DNA from: Kordia sp. TARA_039_SRF
GTDB taxonomy: Bacteria; Bacteroidota; Bacteroidia; Flavobacteriales; Flavobacteriaceae
Reading direction: 5' to 3'
Assembly (NCBI GenBank): GCA_006383075.2
Contig: SMNH02000010.1
Span: 93,056-157,055 of the forward strand
DNA: 64,000 nucleotides
Part shown: positions 1 through 10,205 of the stretch, piece by piece
Layout of the letters: each line of letters starts with the position of its first letter
Numbering within the stretch: the first letter of the stretch is position 1
Made by a program: the position numbers and the translations under genes
Notes under the pieces: model-generated
What the model was told of the DNA's origin: nothing
Databases searched by the model: none
Seen by the model: the letters and a program-made list of their open reading frames with translations, nothing else

Positions 1-1
1 T

Positions 2-745
2 GTGTTGCCGAAAGAAAACCAAATTCCGTCTGACTTTTTCCGTAAAGGAGAAAATGTGCGTGGAATTATTGATAGAGTAGACTTAAAAGGAAACAAGCCT
101 ATGATTATCATGTCGAGAACGGCGCCAGAATTCTTGGAAAAACTATTTGAACAAGAAATTCCAGAAGTTTTTGACGGTTTAATTACAGTGAAAAAAGTAG
201 TAAGAATTCCAGGCGAAAAAGCAAAAGTAGCGGTGGATTCTTACGATGATAGAATAGATCCTGTGGGTGCATGTGTGGGAATGAAAGGTTCTCGTATTCA
301 CGGAATCGTAAGAGAATTAGGGAACGAAAATATAGATGTAATCAATTATACAACTAATTTACAACTATATATTACACGTGCGCTGAGTCCAGCAAGAGTG
401 AGCTCGTTAAAAATTAACGAAGAAACCAAGCGTGTAGAAGTGTTCTTAAAACCAGAAGAAGTTTCAAAAGCCATTGGAAAAGGTGGTTTCAACATCCGAT
501 TAGCAGGACAACTTACAGGATACGAAATTGACGTATATCGTGAAGGTGTTGAAGAAGATGTAGAATTAACCGAATTCTCTGATGAAATTGAAGCTTGGGT
601 AATAGAAGAATTTAAGAAAATTGGTTTAGATACCGCCAAAAGTGTCTTAGATCAAGAAATGGACTTCCTCGTAAAACAAACAGATTTGGAGGAAGAAACT
701 GTGGGTGAGGTCATTCGAATTCTAAAAGAAGAATTTGAAGATTAA
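2..745 (+). CDS. nusA: Transcription termination/antitermination factor NusA, C-terminal part
   Basis: This is the last 247 residues of NusA; the gene enters from the left edge, so no true start is visible and the GTG at position 2 is internal. NusA binds RNA polymerase and nascent RNA and controls pausing and termination. Visible are the end of the S1 domain (residues 1-40) and two KH RNA-binding domains: the first holds IDPVGACVGMKGSRI (about residues 86-100), the second holds the GKGGFNIRLAG turn (about 158-168). The protein ends soon after the KH domains in an acidic helical tail. infB follows after 49 bp, the usual nusA-infB pairing. Identification is firm; only the missing 5' part is unknown. 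Confidence 0.96.
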   Translation: MLPKENQIPSDFFRKGENVRGIIDRVDLKGNKPMIIMSRTAPEFLEKLFEQEIPEVFDGLITVKKVVRIPGEKAKVAVDSYDDRIDPVGACVGMKGSRIHGIVRELGNENIDVINYTTNLQLYITRALSPARVSSLKINEETKRVEVFLKPEEVSKAIGKGGFNIRLAGQLTGYEIDVYREGVEEDVELTEFSDEIEAWVIEEFKKIGLDTAKSVLDQEMDFLVKQTDLEEETVGEVIRILKEEFED

Positions 746-794
746 TAAAAAGCAGTTTTTTATTTAAAAAAGAGGGTAAAATTTAAAATAGCTT

Positions 795-3599
795 ATGGCT
801 GAACAAAAACAAATAAGGCTTAGTAAAGTACTACGCGAATTAAATATTTCTATCGATAGAGCTGTCGATTATTTGGACCAGAAAGGTTTCTCTGTGGACA
901 AACGACCGACGACTAAAATATCGCAAGAAATATACAATGTGCTATTGGATGGCTTTCAAACCGACAAAAGCAAAAAAAGAGCTTCCAAAGAAATTGGAGA
1001 AGAAAAAAGGAAGGAGAAAGAAGCATTGCGTGAACAACTTGTAAAAGAACAAGAAGAAGCACAACGCTTACGTGAAGAGCGCGAAAAAGTAGTGCGTGCC
1101 AAAGCAAACTTATCTGGACCGAAAACGATAGGAAAAATAGATCTAAACCCTCAAAAAGATACGTCGTCAACGGAAAAGAAAGAAGCTGAGCAAGCTCCAA
1201 AAGCTACCGAGCAAAAAGCGCAAGAAGCTCCACAAAAAGAAGCTGAAAAAACCACTGAGAAGGCTGCTGAACCTAAAAAAGAAAGCAAGCCGCAAAAGTC
1301 TGAAACCATTTCTAATAGACCGAAATTCTCAAAACCAAAACAGGTTAAAAAAGAAGTACAAAAGCCAAAAGCTGCTGAAAAGCCAGTAGCTAAGGATAAT
1401 GACGATGCTTCGCAAGAACCTGAAAAGAAAGTGATTGAAACAAAATATCAAAAACTTTCAGGACCTAAAATGACAGGTCAAAAAATTGATTTGACGCAAT
1501 TCAATAAGTCCAAAAAGAAAAAAGACGATTCCAAAAAAGATGCTGACGCAGACAAGCGTAAAAAACGTAAGCGTATTTCAAAATCTGGCGCTGGTGGTAA
1601 TCGTCAAGGAGGAAAGTATGGAAATAAATCTGGAGGAAATCGTGGCGGAAACCGCAGAGGTGGCAATCGTAAGCAACCTGTGGTAAAAGTTGAGCCTACA
1701 GAAGAAGAAGTACAAAAACAAGTGCGTGAAACGCTTGAAAAACTACAAGGGAAAAGCAGCAAATCAAAAGGTGCTAAATACCGTAGAGGGAAGCGTGATA
1801 TTCACCGTCAAAAAGCGGAGGAAGATTTAGAACAACAAGCAGCAGAAAGCAAGGTGTTAAAAGCTACAGAATTTGTAACTGTAGGTGAACTTGCAACGAT
1901 GATGGATGTTAGTGTAAACGATATCATCTCTAAATGTATGATGCTTGGAATCATGGTGACGCAAAACCAACGTTTGGATGCAGATACCTTAACAATTGTA
2001 GCAGAAGAATTTGGATTTACGGTTGATTTCGTTTCTGCGGAAATTGAAGAAGCAATTCAAGAAGAAGAAGATGCACCAGAAGATTTAGTGGCAAGAGCTC
2101 CAATTGTAACGGTGATGGGACACGTTGACCACGGTAAAACATCGTTGCTAGATTATATCCGTAGTGAAAACGTAATTGCGGGCGAATCTGGAGGAATCAC
2201 ACAGCACATTGGTGCGTACGGTGTTAGTTTAGACAGCGGGCAACGAATCACATTCTTAGATACGCCTGGTCACGAAGCTTTTACGGCTATGCGTGCACGT
2301 GGTGCTAAAGTAACTGATATTGCTATTATTGTAATTGCAGCGGATGATGATGTAATGCCACAAACAAAAGAAGCAATCAGTCACGCACAAGCGGCTGGAG
2401 TTCCTATCGTATTTGCGATTAACAAAATTGATAGGCCAACGGCAAATCCTGATAAAATAAAGGAGAAACTTGCAGCGATGAACTTATTGGTAGAAGATTG
2501 GGGAGGAAAAATCCAATCGCACGACATCTCTGCTAAAACAGGAGCTGGAGTTGATGAACTATTAGAAAAAGTATTGCTAGAAGCTGAATTATTAGAGCTC
2601 AAAGCAAATCCTGATAAAAACGCAGTAGGTACTGTAGTAGAAGCATTCCTTGACAAAGGTCGTGGATATGTGTCAACCATCTTGGTACAAAGCGGAACGC
2701 TAAAAATCGGAGACTATTTACTAGCAGGAAAACATAGCGGAAAAGTAAAAGCAATGTTTGATGAGCGTGGTAAAAAAGTCAAAAGAGCCAATCCGTCAAC
2801 ACCAGTATCTGTACTTGGTTTAGATGGTGCGCCGCAAGCAGGTGATAAATTCAACGTCTTTGAAGATGAAAAAGACGCGAAGCAAATTGCCGCAAAACGT
2901 ACGCAATTATTACGTGAGCAATCAGTACGTACACAACGTAGAACTACTTTATCTGATATTGGACGAAGAATCAAAATTGGAGACTTCCAAGAATTGAATA
3001 TCATCTTAAAAGGTGACGTGGATGGTTCGGTTGAAGCATTGACAGATTCATTCCAAAAACTATCTACCGAAGAAATCGAAGTGAAAATCATTCACAAAGG
3101 TGTGGGTGCTATTACAGAAAGTGATGTGTTATTAGCAACTGCTTCTGACGCCATCATCATCGGATTTAACGTGCGACCAGCAGGAAATGCGAGAGCAGTA
3201 GCTGATAAAGAAGAAATCGATATCAGAACATACTCTATCATTTACGACGCTATCAATGATGTGAAAGATGCGATGGAAGGCTTGTTATCTCCTGAAATGA
3301 AAGAAGAAATCACAGGTAATGCTGAAATTAGAGAAACCTTCAAAATCTCTAAAATTGGTACTATTGCTGGATGTATGGTGACAGATGGTAAAATTTACAG
3401 AAACTCTAATATCCGATTAATTCGTGACGGAGTTGTCATCTTTACTGGAGAATTAGCTTCGTTAAAACGTTTCAAAGACGATGTAAAAGAAGTAAGTAAA
3501 GGTTACGACTGTGGATTGCAAATCAAAAACTACAACGACATCAAAGAAGGTGACATTGTTGAAGCTTTCCAAGAAGTAGCAGTAAAGAAAACACTATAA
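795..3599 (+). CDS. infB: Translation initiation factor IF-2
   Basis: IF-2 is the GTPase that brings formyl-Met-tRNA to the 30S subunit and promotes subunit joining. The 934-residue protein has an N-terminal winged-helix-like segment (1-50), a long Lys/Glu/Ala-rich linker (60-350), an IF2_N-type domain (about 357-413), the G domain with G1 GHVDHGKT at 442-449, DTPGH near 489 and NKID near 543, then beta-barrel and C-terminal tRNA-binding domains. Inside the linker, residues about 264-294, is a Gly/Arg/Asn-rich stretch with RGG-like units. The ATG at 795 follows nusA closely and gives a normal N-terminus. A strong hairpin terminator at 3621-3650 ends the unit. Confidence 0.98.
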   Translation: MAEQKQIRLSKVLRELNISIDRAVDYLDQKGFSVDKRPTTKISQEIYNVLLDGFQTDKSKKRASKEIGEEKRKEKEALREQLVKEQEEAQRLREEREKVVRAKANLSGPKTIGKIDLNPQKDTSSTEKKEAEQAPKATEQKAQEAPQKEAEKTTEKAAEPKKESKPQKSETISNRPKFSKPKQVKKEVQKPKAAEKPVAKDNDDASQEPEKKVIETKYQKLSGPKMTGQKIDLTQFNKSKKKKDDSKKDADADKRKKRKRISKSGAGGNRQGGKYGNKSGGNRGGNRRGGNRKQPVVKVEPTEEEVQKQVRETLEKLQGKSSKSKGAKYRRGKRDIHRQKAEEDLEQQAAESKVLKATEFVTVGELATMMDVSVNDIISKCMMLGIMVTQNQRLDADTLTIVAEEFGFTVDFVSAEIEEAIQEEEDAPEDLVARAPIVTVMGHVDHGKTSLLDYIRSENVIAGESGGITQHIGAYGVSLDSGQRITFLDTPGHEAFTAMRARGAKVTDIAIIVIAADDDVMPQTKEAISHAQAAGVPIVFAINKIDRPTANPDKIKEKLAAMNLLVEDWGGKIQSHDISAKTGAGVDELLEKVLLEAELLELKANPDKNAVGTVVEAFLDKGRGYVSTILVQSGTLKIGDYLLAGKHSGKVKAMFDERGKKVKRANPSTPVSVLGLDGAPQAGDKFNVFEDEKDAKQIAAKRTQLLREQSVRTQRRTTLSDIGRRIKIGDFQELNIILKGDVDGSVEALTDSFQKLSTEEIEVKIIHKGVGAITESDVLLATASDAIIIGFNVRPAGNARAVADKEEIDIRTYSIIYDAINDVKDAMEGLLSPEMKEEITGNAEIRETFKISKIGTIAGCMVTDGKIYRNSNIRLIRDGVVIFTGELASLKRFKDDVKEVSKGYDCGLQIKNYNDIKEGDIVEAFQEVAVKKTL

Positions 3600-3620
3600 C
3601 AATTATTTATACAAACAAAA

Positions 3621-3650
3621 AAAAGGATTGCAAACGCAATCCTTTTTTTT
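3621..3650 (+). terminator. Rho-independent terminator after infB
   Basis: An 11-bp stem (3621-3631 against 3636-3646, GGATTGC core) with loop AAAC is followed by a run of T. Upstream A-runs mirror the T-tail, so it can also end the convergent SPOR gene transcript on the minus strand. Confidence 0.9.
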
Positions 3651-3674
3651 ATGGAATAAGTGTAAACACACTAG

Positions 3675-4073
3675 TTATTTCTTCTTCTTTTTCGGTGTAA
3701 AAATAAATGCGTTCGGAAACGTTTCTTTCACTTCTATCAAATAGCGCTCTGCTTCCAAGCTTGTTCTAAAATTTCCAACCCAAACTTTATAATTTGGAGT
3801 TTCAAACTTAATAGTTACTGGAATATCAATATACTTTGATTCAAACTTTGATTTTACTTTTTCTGCATTGCGAAGATTTCCATTAAAAATTTGAATCTTC
3901 AAACGATCGTCATTATCGGTTTCTCGATTGATTTCTTTTTGAAATTCAAGTAATTTGTCAATTTTAGGATCTTTTGAAATAGAAATCTGACCTTCTTGTG
4001 CATGTGTGCTTTTTGCAAGAAAAAACGTCAAAATCAACAAATAAAAATATCTTTTTTTAGCTAAAAATCTCAT
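3675..4073 (-). CDS. SPOR-domain periplasmic protein
   Basis: A 132-residue exported protein with a Lys/Arg start, a hydrophobic signal segment (about 8-20) and a likely cleavage after the first Ala of AQEGQ near residue 25. The C-terminal half (about 55-125) has the SPOR pattern: LKIQIFNGN strand, AEKVKSKFESKY helix, then YKVWVGNFRTSLEAERYL. SPOR domains bind denuded glycan strands of peptidoglycan, so a cell-wall role is expected. It faces infB and diverges from the respiratory operon. A -7 box lies on the minus strand at 4092-4099. The exact role is unknown. Confidence 0.85.
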   Translation of the reverse strand: MRFLAKKRYFYLLILTFFLAKSTHAQEGQISISKDPKIDKLLEFQKEINRETDNDDRLKIQIFNGNLRNAEKVKSKFESKYIDIPVTIKFETPNYKVWVGNFRTSLEAERYLIEVKETFPNAFIFTPKKKKK

Positions 4074-4091
4074 AATGAATATAATTTAATA

Positions 4092-4099
4092 CAAATGTA
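4092..4099 (-). promoter_or_regulatory. -7 box (TACATTTG) of the SPOR gene
   Basis: Read on the minus strand, the site fits the Bacteroidota TAnnTTTG -7 consensus, 18 nt before the ATG at 4073. A TTG 23 nt upstream (4123-4125) could be the -33 box, at the long end of accepted spacing. Confidence 0.45.
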
Positions 4100-4197
4100 A
4101 AATAACCTAACGAACAAACTGGCAAAAATGTTATTTAGAATTACTATAAATTACAAATTAAGAGTTCAGTATAATTTCGCAAATTGCCCATGATTTG

Positions 4198-4205
4198 TAT
4201 TTTTG
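4198..4205 (+). promoter_or_regulatory. -7 box (TATTTTTG) of the act-cox operon
   Basis: Matches TAnnTTTG and lies 80 nt before the actA ATG, in the divergent gap with the SPOR gene. No TTG is present at the standard -33 distance; only a TTTC sits there. A long 5' leader is implied. Confidence 0.45.
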
Positions 4206-4285
4206 TGCAGATTTGGAATAAGCACTAATACCTAAGTTGTAAACAAGCTTAGAAAAAATCATGCCAAATTAAGAAGATAACAAAT

Positions 4286-5587
4286 ATGAAAAAGGTGAAT
4301 CGCCGCAATTCAATTTCAAGAATTTTAGGAACCGCATTAGCGCTGATGTTAGCATTTTCAACTGTTGCATTTGCGCAAGATGAAGCTGCAATCAAAGCTG
4401 GAGAAGCATTATTTAAAGCGAACTGTGCTGCTTGTCACAAACTAGATGCAATGTCAACAGGTCCAATGTTGAGAAAAATTGAATCTCGTTTGGATGAAGA
4501 ACAAGGACTAGATCGTGAGTGGTTGTATAAATGGATTAAGAATAGTAATGCGCTTATCAAATCGGGAGATCGTTATGCTGTAGAGGTATATGAAAAGTAT
4601 AACAAGCGTCAAATGACGGCTTTTCCAACACTATCTAACGAAGATATTGATAATATTTTAGCGTATACGGCACAAGACAAAGCGCCATCGGTTACAACTG
4701 TTGATTCTGGCGGAGAAGTTGCTCCTGCAGAATCTGGGTTTTCAACGGATATTGTCTTAACTGCTTTAATTGTATTATTCGGATTATTAGCGTTAGGATT
4801 GTTCTTAGTAAACAAAACATTACGTAAGTTTGCCATTGCAAACGGAACTGTAAATCTAGAAGAAGAGGCGAAGAAAACTTCGATTTGGAAAGCATTTGTT
4901 CAAAATCAATTCTTAGTAATTGTAGCAACCATCTTCTTTATGTTAGGTGCTGCGTATTTTGCTTACGGATATTTAATGCAAATTGGAGTTGATCAAGGAT
5001 ATCAGCCAATTCAGCCAATTCATTACTCGCACAGAATTCACGCGGGTGATAATAAAATAGAATGTAAATATTGTCACTCATCTGCAAGAGTAAGTAAGCA
5101 TTCGGGAATTCCTTCTTTAAATGTATGTATGAACTGTCACAAAAACATCGCGCAAGTAGCGGAAGAAGTGCAGCAAGAAGGAATCACAAAATACGGAGTT
5201 GACTACAACAAAGAAATTCGAAAATTATACGAAGCTGTCGGTTGGGATCCAACACAGCAAGATTACGTGAATGAGCAAAAACCAGTAAAATGGATTCGTA
5301 TTCACAACTTACCTGACTTTGTATATTTCAATCACTCGCAGCACGTTTCTGTGGCTGGTGTAGATTGTCAAACATGTCATGGTGAAATCGAAAACATGGA
5401 AATCGTAGAGCAGCATTCTTCCTTAACAATGGGATGGTGTATTAACTGTCATAGAGAAACTGATGTAAATTTCAGAGGAAATGCATACTACGAAAAAATT
5501 CACGAGCAGTTAAAAGATAAATATGGTGTTGAATCATTCAAAGCAGCTGAAATGGGTGCGCTTGAATGTGGAAAATGTCACTATTAA
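4286..5587 (+). CDS. actA: Alternative complex III subunit ActA, six-heme cytochrome c
   Basis: ActA is the multiheme cytochrome c of alternative complex III, the bc1-unrelated quinol:cytochrome c/oxidase reductase. The 433-residue product has a signal peptide (about 1-30), one CxxCH (CAACH, 47-51) in a monoheme cytochrome c domain, two membrane helices (about 153-175 and 208-231), and five further CxxCH motifs starting at about 260, 281, 361, 385 and 428. A classical ActA is pentaheme, so the front domain looks like a fused extra cytochrome. It heads an eight-gene operon with gaps mostly of 8-35 bp. Hemes are attached on the periplasmic side. Confidence 0.93.
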   Translation: MKKVNRRNSISRILGTALALMLAFSTVAFAQDEAAIKAGEALFKANCAACHKLDAMSTGPMLRKIESRLDEEQGLDREWLYKWIKNSNALIKSGDRYAVEVYEKYNKRQMTAFPTLSNEDIDNILAYTAQDKAPSVTTVDSGGEVAPAESGFSTDIVLTALIVLFGLLALGLFLVNKTLRKFAIANGTVNLEEEAKKTSIWKAFVQNQFLVIVATIFFMLGAAYFAYGYLMQIGVDQGYQPIQPIHYSHRIHAGDNKIECKYCHSSARVSKHSGIPSLNVCMNCHKNIAQVAEEVQQEGITKYGVDYNKEIRKLYEAVGWDPTQQDYVNEQKPVKWIRIHNLPDFVYFNHSQHVSVAGVDCQTCHGEIENMEIVEQHSSLTMGWCINCHRETDVNFRGNAYYEKIHEQLKDKYGVESFKAAEMGALECGKCHY

Positions 5588-5621
5588 TACTAATTTAAGA
5601 AGCTAATTTTATATATATAAT

Positions 5622-8600
5622 ATGGCATCAAACAAGAAATACTGGAAAAGTGTTGAGGAGCTAAACGAAAATAGTTCTATTGTTGAGGCGCTTAGACAGA
5701 ATGAGTTTGTGGAAGAAGTTCCTGTAGATGAATTCTTGGGAGACAAAGAAACACTTGAGTCTTCTTCAACTTCTCGTAGAGACTTTCTTAAATACGTTGG
5801 TTTTAGTACAGCTGCTGCAACCTTAGCAGCCTGTGAAGGACCAGTAGTTAAATCGATTCCTTACGTAATTCAGCCAGAAACTATCATTCCTGGAGTTGCG
5901 GATTTCTATGCAACAACAATTGCTGATGGATACGATTTTGCAAGTATCTTAATCAAAACAAGAGAAGGTCGTCCAATCAAAGTAGAAAACAACAAAGAGG
6001 CTGTTGTAAAAGGAAGTGCTAATGCAAGAGTTCATGCGTCTGTGCTATCTTTATATGACAACATGAGAGTGAAGAAGCCAAAAATTGATGGTAAAGACAC
6101 TACTTGGGAAACGTTTGATGCGGAAGTTGGTCAAAAACTAAATCAAATCAGCGCTTCTGGAAAGCAAATCGTATTATTAACACAAACATTTGCAAGTCCT
6201 TCTACATCGAAATTGGTGGGTGAATTCAAAGCAAAATATAGCAACGTTAATCACGTAGTATATGATGCAGTATCTGAATCAGCAGCTTTAGACGCTTTTG
6301 AAGCAAAATACGGAGAAAGAGGCTTGGCTGATTACGATTTCTCAAAAGCAGAAGTAATTGTATCTGTTGGTGCTGACTTTTTAGGAGATTGGCAAGGTGG
6401 TGGATATGATGATGGATATGCCAAAGGAAGAATTCCACACGGAAAAAAAGGAGACAAGAAAATGTCAAGACACGTGCAGTTTGAATCAAACATGACATTG
6501 TCTGGAGCAAATGCTGACAAACGTGTTCCTTTAACCGTAGCAGACCAAAAAGTAGCGTTGGCTAAATTATACGCAGAAATCACTGGAAATAGTGTTTCTG
6601 GTAGAAAATTATCTGCGAATGTAGAGCAAGCTATTAAAAATGCGGCAGGTCAATTAAAGCAAGCTAAGTCAAAAGGAGTTGTTGTCACAGGAATCAATGA
6701 TGTAGATGCGCAAAGTCTTGTGTTGGCAATTAACCAAACATTGGCGAGTGAAGCATTTGACACAACAGCGCCACGAAAATTAAGACAAGGAAGTGATAAG
6801 GCAGTAGCAAAAGTAATCAGCGATATGAAAGCGGGTGCTATTGGTGGAATCATTATGGCAGGTGTAAATCCTGTATATACTTTAGCAAACGGAAACGAAT
6901 TTGCAGAAGGCTTAAAGAAATTAGACTTAGCAGTAACCTTCACACAAAAAGAAGATGAAACTGCGCAAAACACGAAATATGTAGCAGCGGCTCCACATTA
7001 TTTAGAATCTTGGGGAGATGTAGAGATTAAAAAAGGGCACTACGCAATTACGCAGCCTACCATTCGTCCATTATTTGATACAAGACAATTTCAAGACGCA
7101 TTATTAAAATGGTCTGGAAATGACAAAGCATATTACGAATACTTACGTGCAACATGGACCGCTGATATTTTAGGAGGCGCTTCTTGGAATCAGGCAGTAC
7201 ATGACGGTGTATTCAAAACAACAGCTACAGTAAGTTTAGCTGACGAAGCTACGGCAGCGATAGAAGATGCTGAAGCAGATGCAACAGACGAAACAGAAAC
7301 TGTAGTAGTTAACAATGTAGCTGCACAAGCTAGAAAATTAGCAAACACAGCAGCAGCTTCTGGAATGGAATTAGTGTTATACACGAAGACAGGAATGGGA
7401 GATGGACAGCAAGCAAATAACCCTTGGTTGCAAGAATTCCCAGATCCAATTACGAGAGCTTCTTGGGATAACTACTTAACGGTTTCTCAAGTAGACGCGG
7501 AAGCAAAAGGCTTGAAAAACTGGAATGTAGCAAACGGCGGATTAAACGGTTCGTATGCTAACATTACCGTGAATGGTTCAGAGCCAATTAAAGTTCCTGT
7601 AATCATTCAGCCAGGGCAAGCGCCAGGAACTGTTGGGCTAGCATTGGGGTACGGTAAAACTGCTGGAATCAAAAAAGAAATGCAAACAGGAGTGAACGCT
7701 TACAAAGTGTATCAAAACTTCAACAATGTTCAAAACGTTTCTGTAGAAGCAGTTGGTGGAGAGCATGAGTTTGCATGTGTACAGTTGCACAATACTTTAA
7801 TGGGTAGAGGTGACATCGTTAAAGAAACTACATTAGAAGTTTTTAATACAAAGCATTACCGCGAGTGGAACCCAATGCCACACGTATCTCGTGACCATGA
7901 AATGATTGATGCAACGAGTCCAAAAGCTGACATGTGGGCGAAGTTTGACCGTTCAATCGGACATCACTTCAACTTAGCAATTGACTTAAATGCTTGTACA
8001 GGATGTGGTGCATGTGTCATTGCGTGTCACGCAGAAAACAACGTGCCAGTTGTTGGTAAAACCGAAGTAAGACGTAGTAGAGATATGCACTGGTTGCGTA
8101 TTGATAGATATTACTCATCAGAAGATACATTCTCAGGAGATAATGAGAAGAAAGAAAATATGAGCGGATTGTTTGGTGAAAACGGTTCTTTAGGAGGTTT
8201 CCTAGAAATGGAAAATCCTGCAGCGAATCCACAAGTAGCATTCCAGCCAGTAATGTGTCAGCACTGTAACCACGCACCATGTGAAACAGTATGTCCAGTA
8301 GCGGCAACATCACACGGGCGTCAAGGTCAAAACCACATGGCGTACAACCGTTGTGTAGGAACACGTTACTGTGCAAACAACTGTCCATATAAAGTACGTC
8401 GATTCAACTGGTTCTTATACAATAAGAATGATGAATTCGATTATCACATGAATGACGATTTAGGACGTATGGTGTTAAACCCAGACGTAGTAGTTCGTTC
8501 AAGAGGTGTGATGGAAAAGTGTTCTATGTGTATTCAAAAAACACAAAAAACAATCTTAGATGCGAAGCGTGAAGGACGTCAAATCAAAGATGGTGAATTC

Positions 8601-8780
8601 CAAACAGCATGTTCTGCTGCTTGTAGTTCAGGAGCCATGGTATTTGGTGACTTAAATGATAAAGAAAGTAAAGTTGCTGAATTGCATGAAGACGAGCGTA
8701 TGTATCACTTGTTAGAGCATGTAGGAACAAAACCAAATGTACAGTATCACGTAAAAGTGAGAAATACGAAAGAAGCATAA
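5622..8780 (+). CDS. actB: Alternative complex III subunit ActB, iron-sulfur molybdopterin-oxidoreductase-like
   Basis: A 1052-residue periplasmic subunit. It carries a twin-arginine signal SRRDFLKYVGF (from about residue 51) ending in a lipobox-like LAAC with Cys71, so it is probably Tat-exported and lipid-anchored. Residues about 75-770 resemble a molybdopterin oxidoreductase large domain (in this family it carries no Mo). The C-terminal ferredoxin-like part has cysteine clusters starting with CTGCGACVIAC at 792-802, CQHCNHAPCETVCP near 879, CVGTRYCANNCP near 911 and CSMC near 967, fitting the family's set of Fe-S clusters. An Ala/Asp/Glu/Thr-rich insert lies at about 535-565. Electrons pass from quinol through these clusters to the hemes. 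Confidence 0.95.
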   Translation: MASNKKYWKSVEELNENSSIVEALRQNEFVEEVPVDEFLGDKETLESSSTSRRDFLKYVGFSTAAATLAACEGPVVKSIPYVIQPETIIPGVADFYATTIADGYDFASILIKTREGRPIKVENNKEAVVKGSANARVHASVLSLYDNMRVKKPKIDGKDTTWETFDAEVGQKLNQISASGKQIVLLTQTFASPSTSKLVGEFKAKYSNVNHVVYDAVSESAALDAFEAKYGERGLADYDFSKAEVIVSVGADFLGDWQGGGYDDGYAKGRIPHGKKGDKKMSRHVQFESNMTLSGANADKRVPLTVADQKVALAKLYAEITGNSVSGRKLSANVEQAIKNAAGQLKQAKSKGVVVTGINDVDAQSLVLAINQTLASEAFDTTAPRKLRQGSDKAVAKVISDMKAGAIGGIIMAGVNPVYTLANGNEFAEGLKKLDLAVTFTQKEDETAQNTKYVAAAPHYLESWGDVEIKKGHYAITQPTIRPLFDTRQFQDALLKWSGNDKAYYEYLRATWTADILGGASWNQAVHDGVFKTTATVSLADEATAAIEDAEADATDETETVVVNNVAAQARKLANTAAASGMELVLYTKTGMGDGQQANNPWLQEFPDPITRASWDNYLTVSQVDAEAKGLKNWNVANGGLNGSYANITVNGSEPIKVPVIIQPGQAPGTVGLALGYGKTAGIKKEMQTGVNAYKVYQNFNNVQNVSVEAVGGEHEFACVQLHNTLMGRGDIVKETTLEVFNTKHYREWNPMPHVSRDHEMIDATSPKADMWAKFDRSIGHHFNLAIDLNACTGCGACVIACHAENNVPVVGKTEVRRSRDMHWLRIDRYYSSEDTFSGDNEKKENMSGLFGENGSLGGFLEMENPAANPQVAFQPVMCQHCNHAPCETVCPVAATSHGRQGQNHMAYNRCVGTRYCANNCPYKVRRFNWFLYNKNDEFDYHMNDDLGRMVLNPDVVVRSRGVMEKCSMCIQKTQKTILDAKREGRQIKDGEFQTACSAACSSGAMVFGDLNDKESKVAELHEDERMYHLLEHVGTKPNVQYHVKVRNTKEA

Positions 8781-8813
8781 AAATAATTAATAAGAAACAA
8801 TTATAAACTGATT

Positions 8814-10205
8814 ATGGCGTCGCATTACGAAGCACCTATAAGAAAACCCTTAGTAACTGGAGACAAATCATATCACGATGTAACTCTTGATATCGTAGCT
8901 CCAGTAGAAGGAAAAGCAAACAAGCAATGGTGGATAGTATTCTCAATTGCTTTGGTAGCATTCCTTTGGGGAATTGGATGTATTATATATACAATATCTA
9001 CTGGAATTGGAGTTTGGGGTCTTAACAAAACTGTTGGTTGGGCTTGGGATATTACAAACTTCGTTTGGTGGGTTGGTATTGGTCACGCAGGAACGCTGAT
9101 TTCTGCCGTACTTTTACTGTTCCGTCAAAAATGGAGAATGGCAATTAACCGTTCTGCGGAAGCGATGACCATTTTCTCAGTAGTACAAGCAGGTTTATTC
9201 CCAATCATTCACATGGGGCGTCCATGGTTGGCATATTGGGTATTGCCAATTCCAAACCAATTTGGATCACTTTGGGTGAACTTTAACTCACCATTACTTT
9301 GGGACGTATTCGCCATCTCTACCTATCTTTCGGTATCGTTAGTATTCTGGTGGACAGGTTTATTGCCAGATTTCGCAATGATTCGCGACAGAGCGGTAAA
9401 ACCTTTCCAAAAGAAAATATACAGCCTAGTAAGTTTCGGATGGAGTGGACGTGCAAAAGACTGGCAACGTTTTGAAGAAGTATCATTGGTATTGGCAGGT
9501 TTAGCAACACCATTGGTATTGTCGGTACACACCATTGTATCGTTTGACTTCGCAACGTCAGTAATTCCAGGATGGCACACGACAATCTTCCCTCCATATT
9601 TTGTGGCAGGTGCGATTTTCTCAGGATTTGCCATGGTAAACACCTTATTAATCATTATGAGAAAGGTGTGTAATATGGAAGACTATATCACATTACAACA
9701 CATCGAATTGATGAACATCGTAATCATGATTACAGGTTCTATCGTAGGGTGTGCCTATATTACAGAGTTATTCATCGCGTGGTATTCAGGAGTTGAATAC
9801 GAACAATATGCATTCTTAAACAGAGCAACAGGACCTTACTGGTGGGCGTATTGGGCAATGATGACGTGTAATGTGTTCTCTCCACAATTTATGTGGTCTA
9901 AAAAATTAAGAACAAGTATCATGTTCTCTTTTATCATCTCTATTGTTGTAAACATTGGAATGTGGTTTGAGCGTTTCGTAATTATCGTAACTTCATTACA
10001 CAGAGATTACCTTCCATCATCATGGACGATGTTCTCTCCAACGTTTGTAGACATAGGAATATTTATTGGTACAATTGGTTTCTTCTTTGTGTTGTTCTTA
10101 CTATACTCTAGAACATTCCCTGTAATTGCACAGGCGGAAGTAAAATCAATCTTAAAATCATCAGGAGAAAAATATAAAAAACTAAGAGACGGTAACCATG
10201 AGTAG
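8814..10205 (+). CDS. actC: Alternative complex III subunit ActC, NrfD-like membrane subunit
   Basis: A 463-residue polytopic membrane protein of the NrfD/PsrC family, with about ten hydrophobic helices beginning near residue 40. It is thought to hold the quinol-oxidation site and to carry a proton-translocation path. Motifs of the family seen here include WWVGIGHAGTLISA (about 88-101) and FPIIHMGRPWLAYW (about 127-140). The stop overlaps the actD start by 8 bp, which suggests translational coupling. Confidence 0.95.
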   Translation: MASHYEAPIRKPLVTGDKSYHDVTLDIVAPVEGKANKQWWIVFSIALVAFLWGIGCIIYTISTGIGVWGLNKTVGWAWDITNFVWWVGIGHAGTLISAVLLLFRQKWRMAINRSAEAMTIFSVVQAGLFPIIHMGRPWLAYWVLPIPNQFGSLWVNFNSPLLWDVFAISTYLSVSLVFWWTGLLPDFAMIRDRAVKPFQKKIYSLVSFGWSGRAKDWQRFEEVSLVLAGLATPLVLSVHTIVSFDFATSVIPGWHTTIFPPYFVAGAIFSGFAMVNTLLIIMRKVCNMEDYITLQHIELMNIVIMITGSIVGCAYITELFIAWYSGVEYEQYAFLNRATGPYWWAYWAMMTCNVFSPQFMWSKKLRTSIMFSFIISIVVNIGMWFERFVIIVTSLHRDYLPSSWTMFSPTFVDIGIFIGTIGFFFVLFLLYSRTFPVIAQAEVKSILKSSGEKYKKLRDGNHE

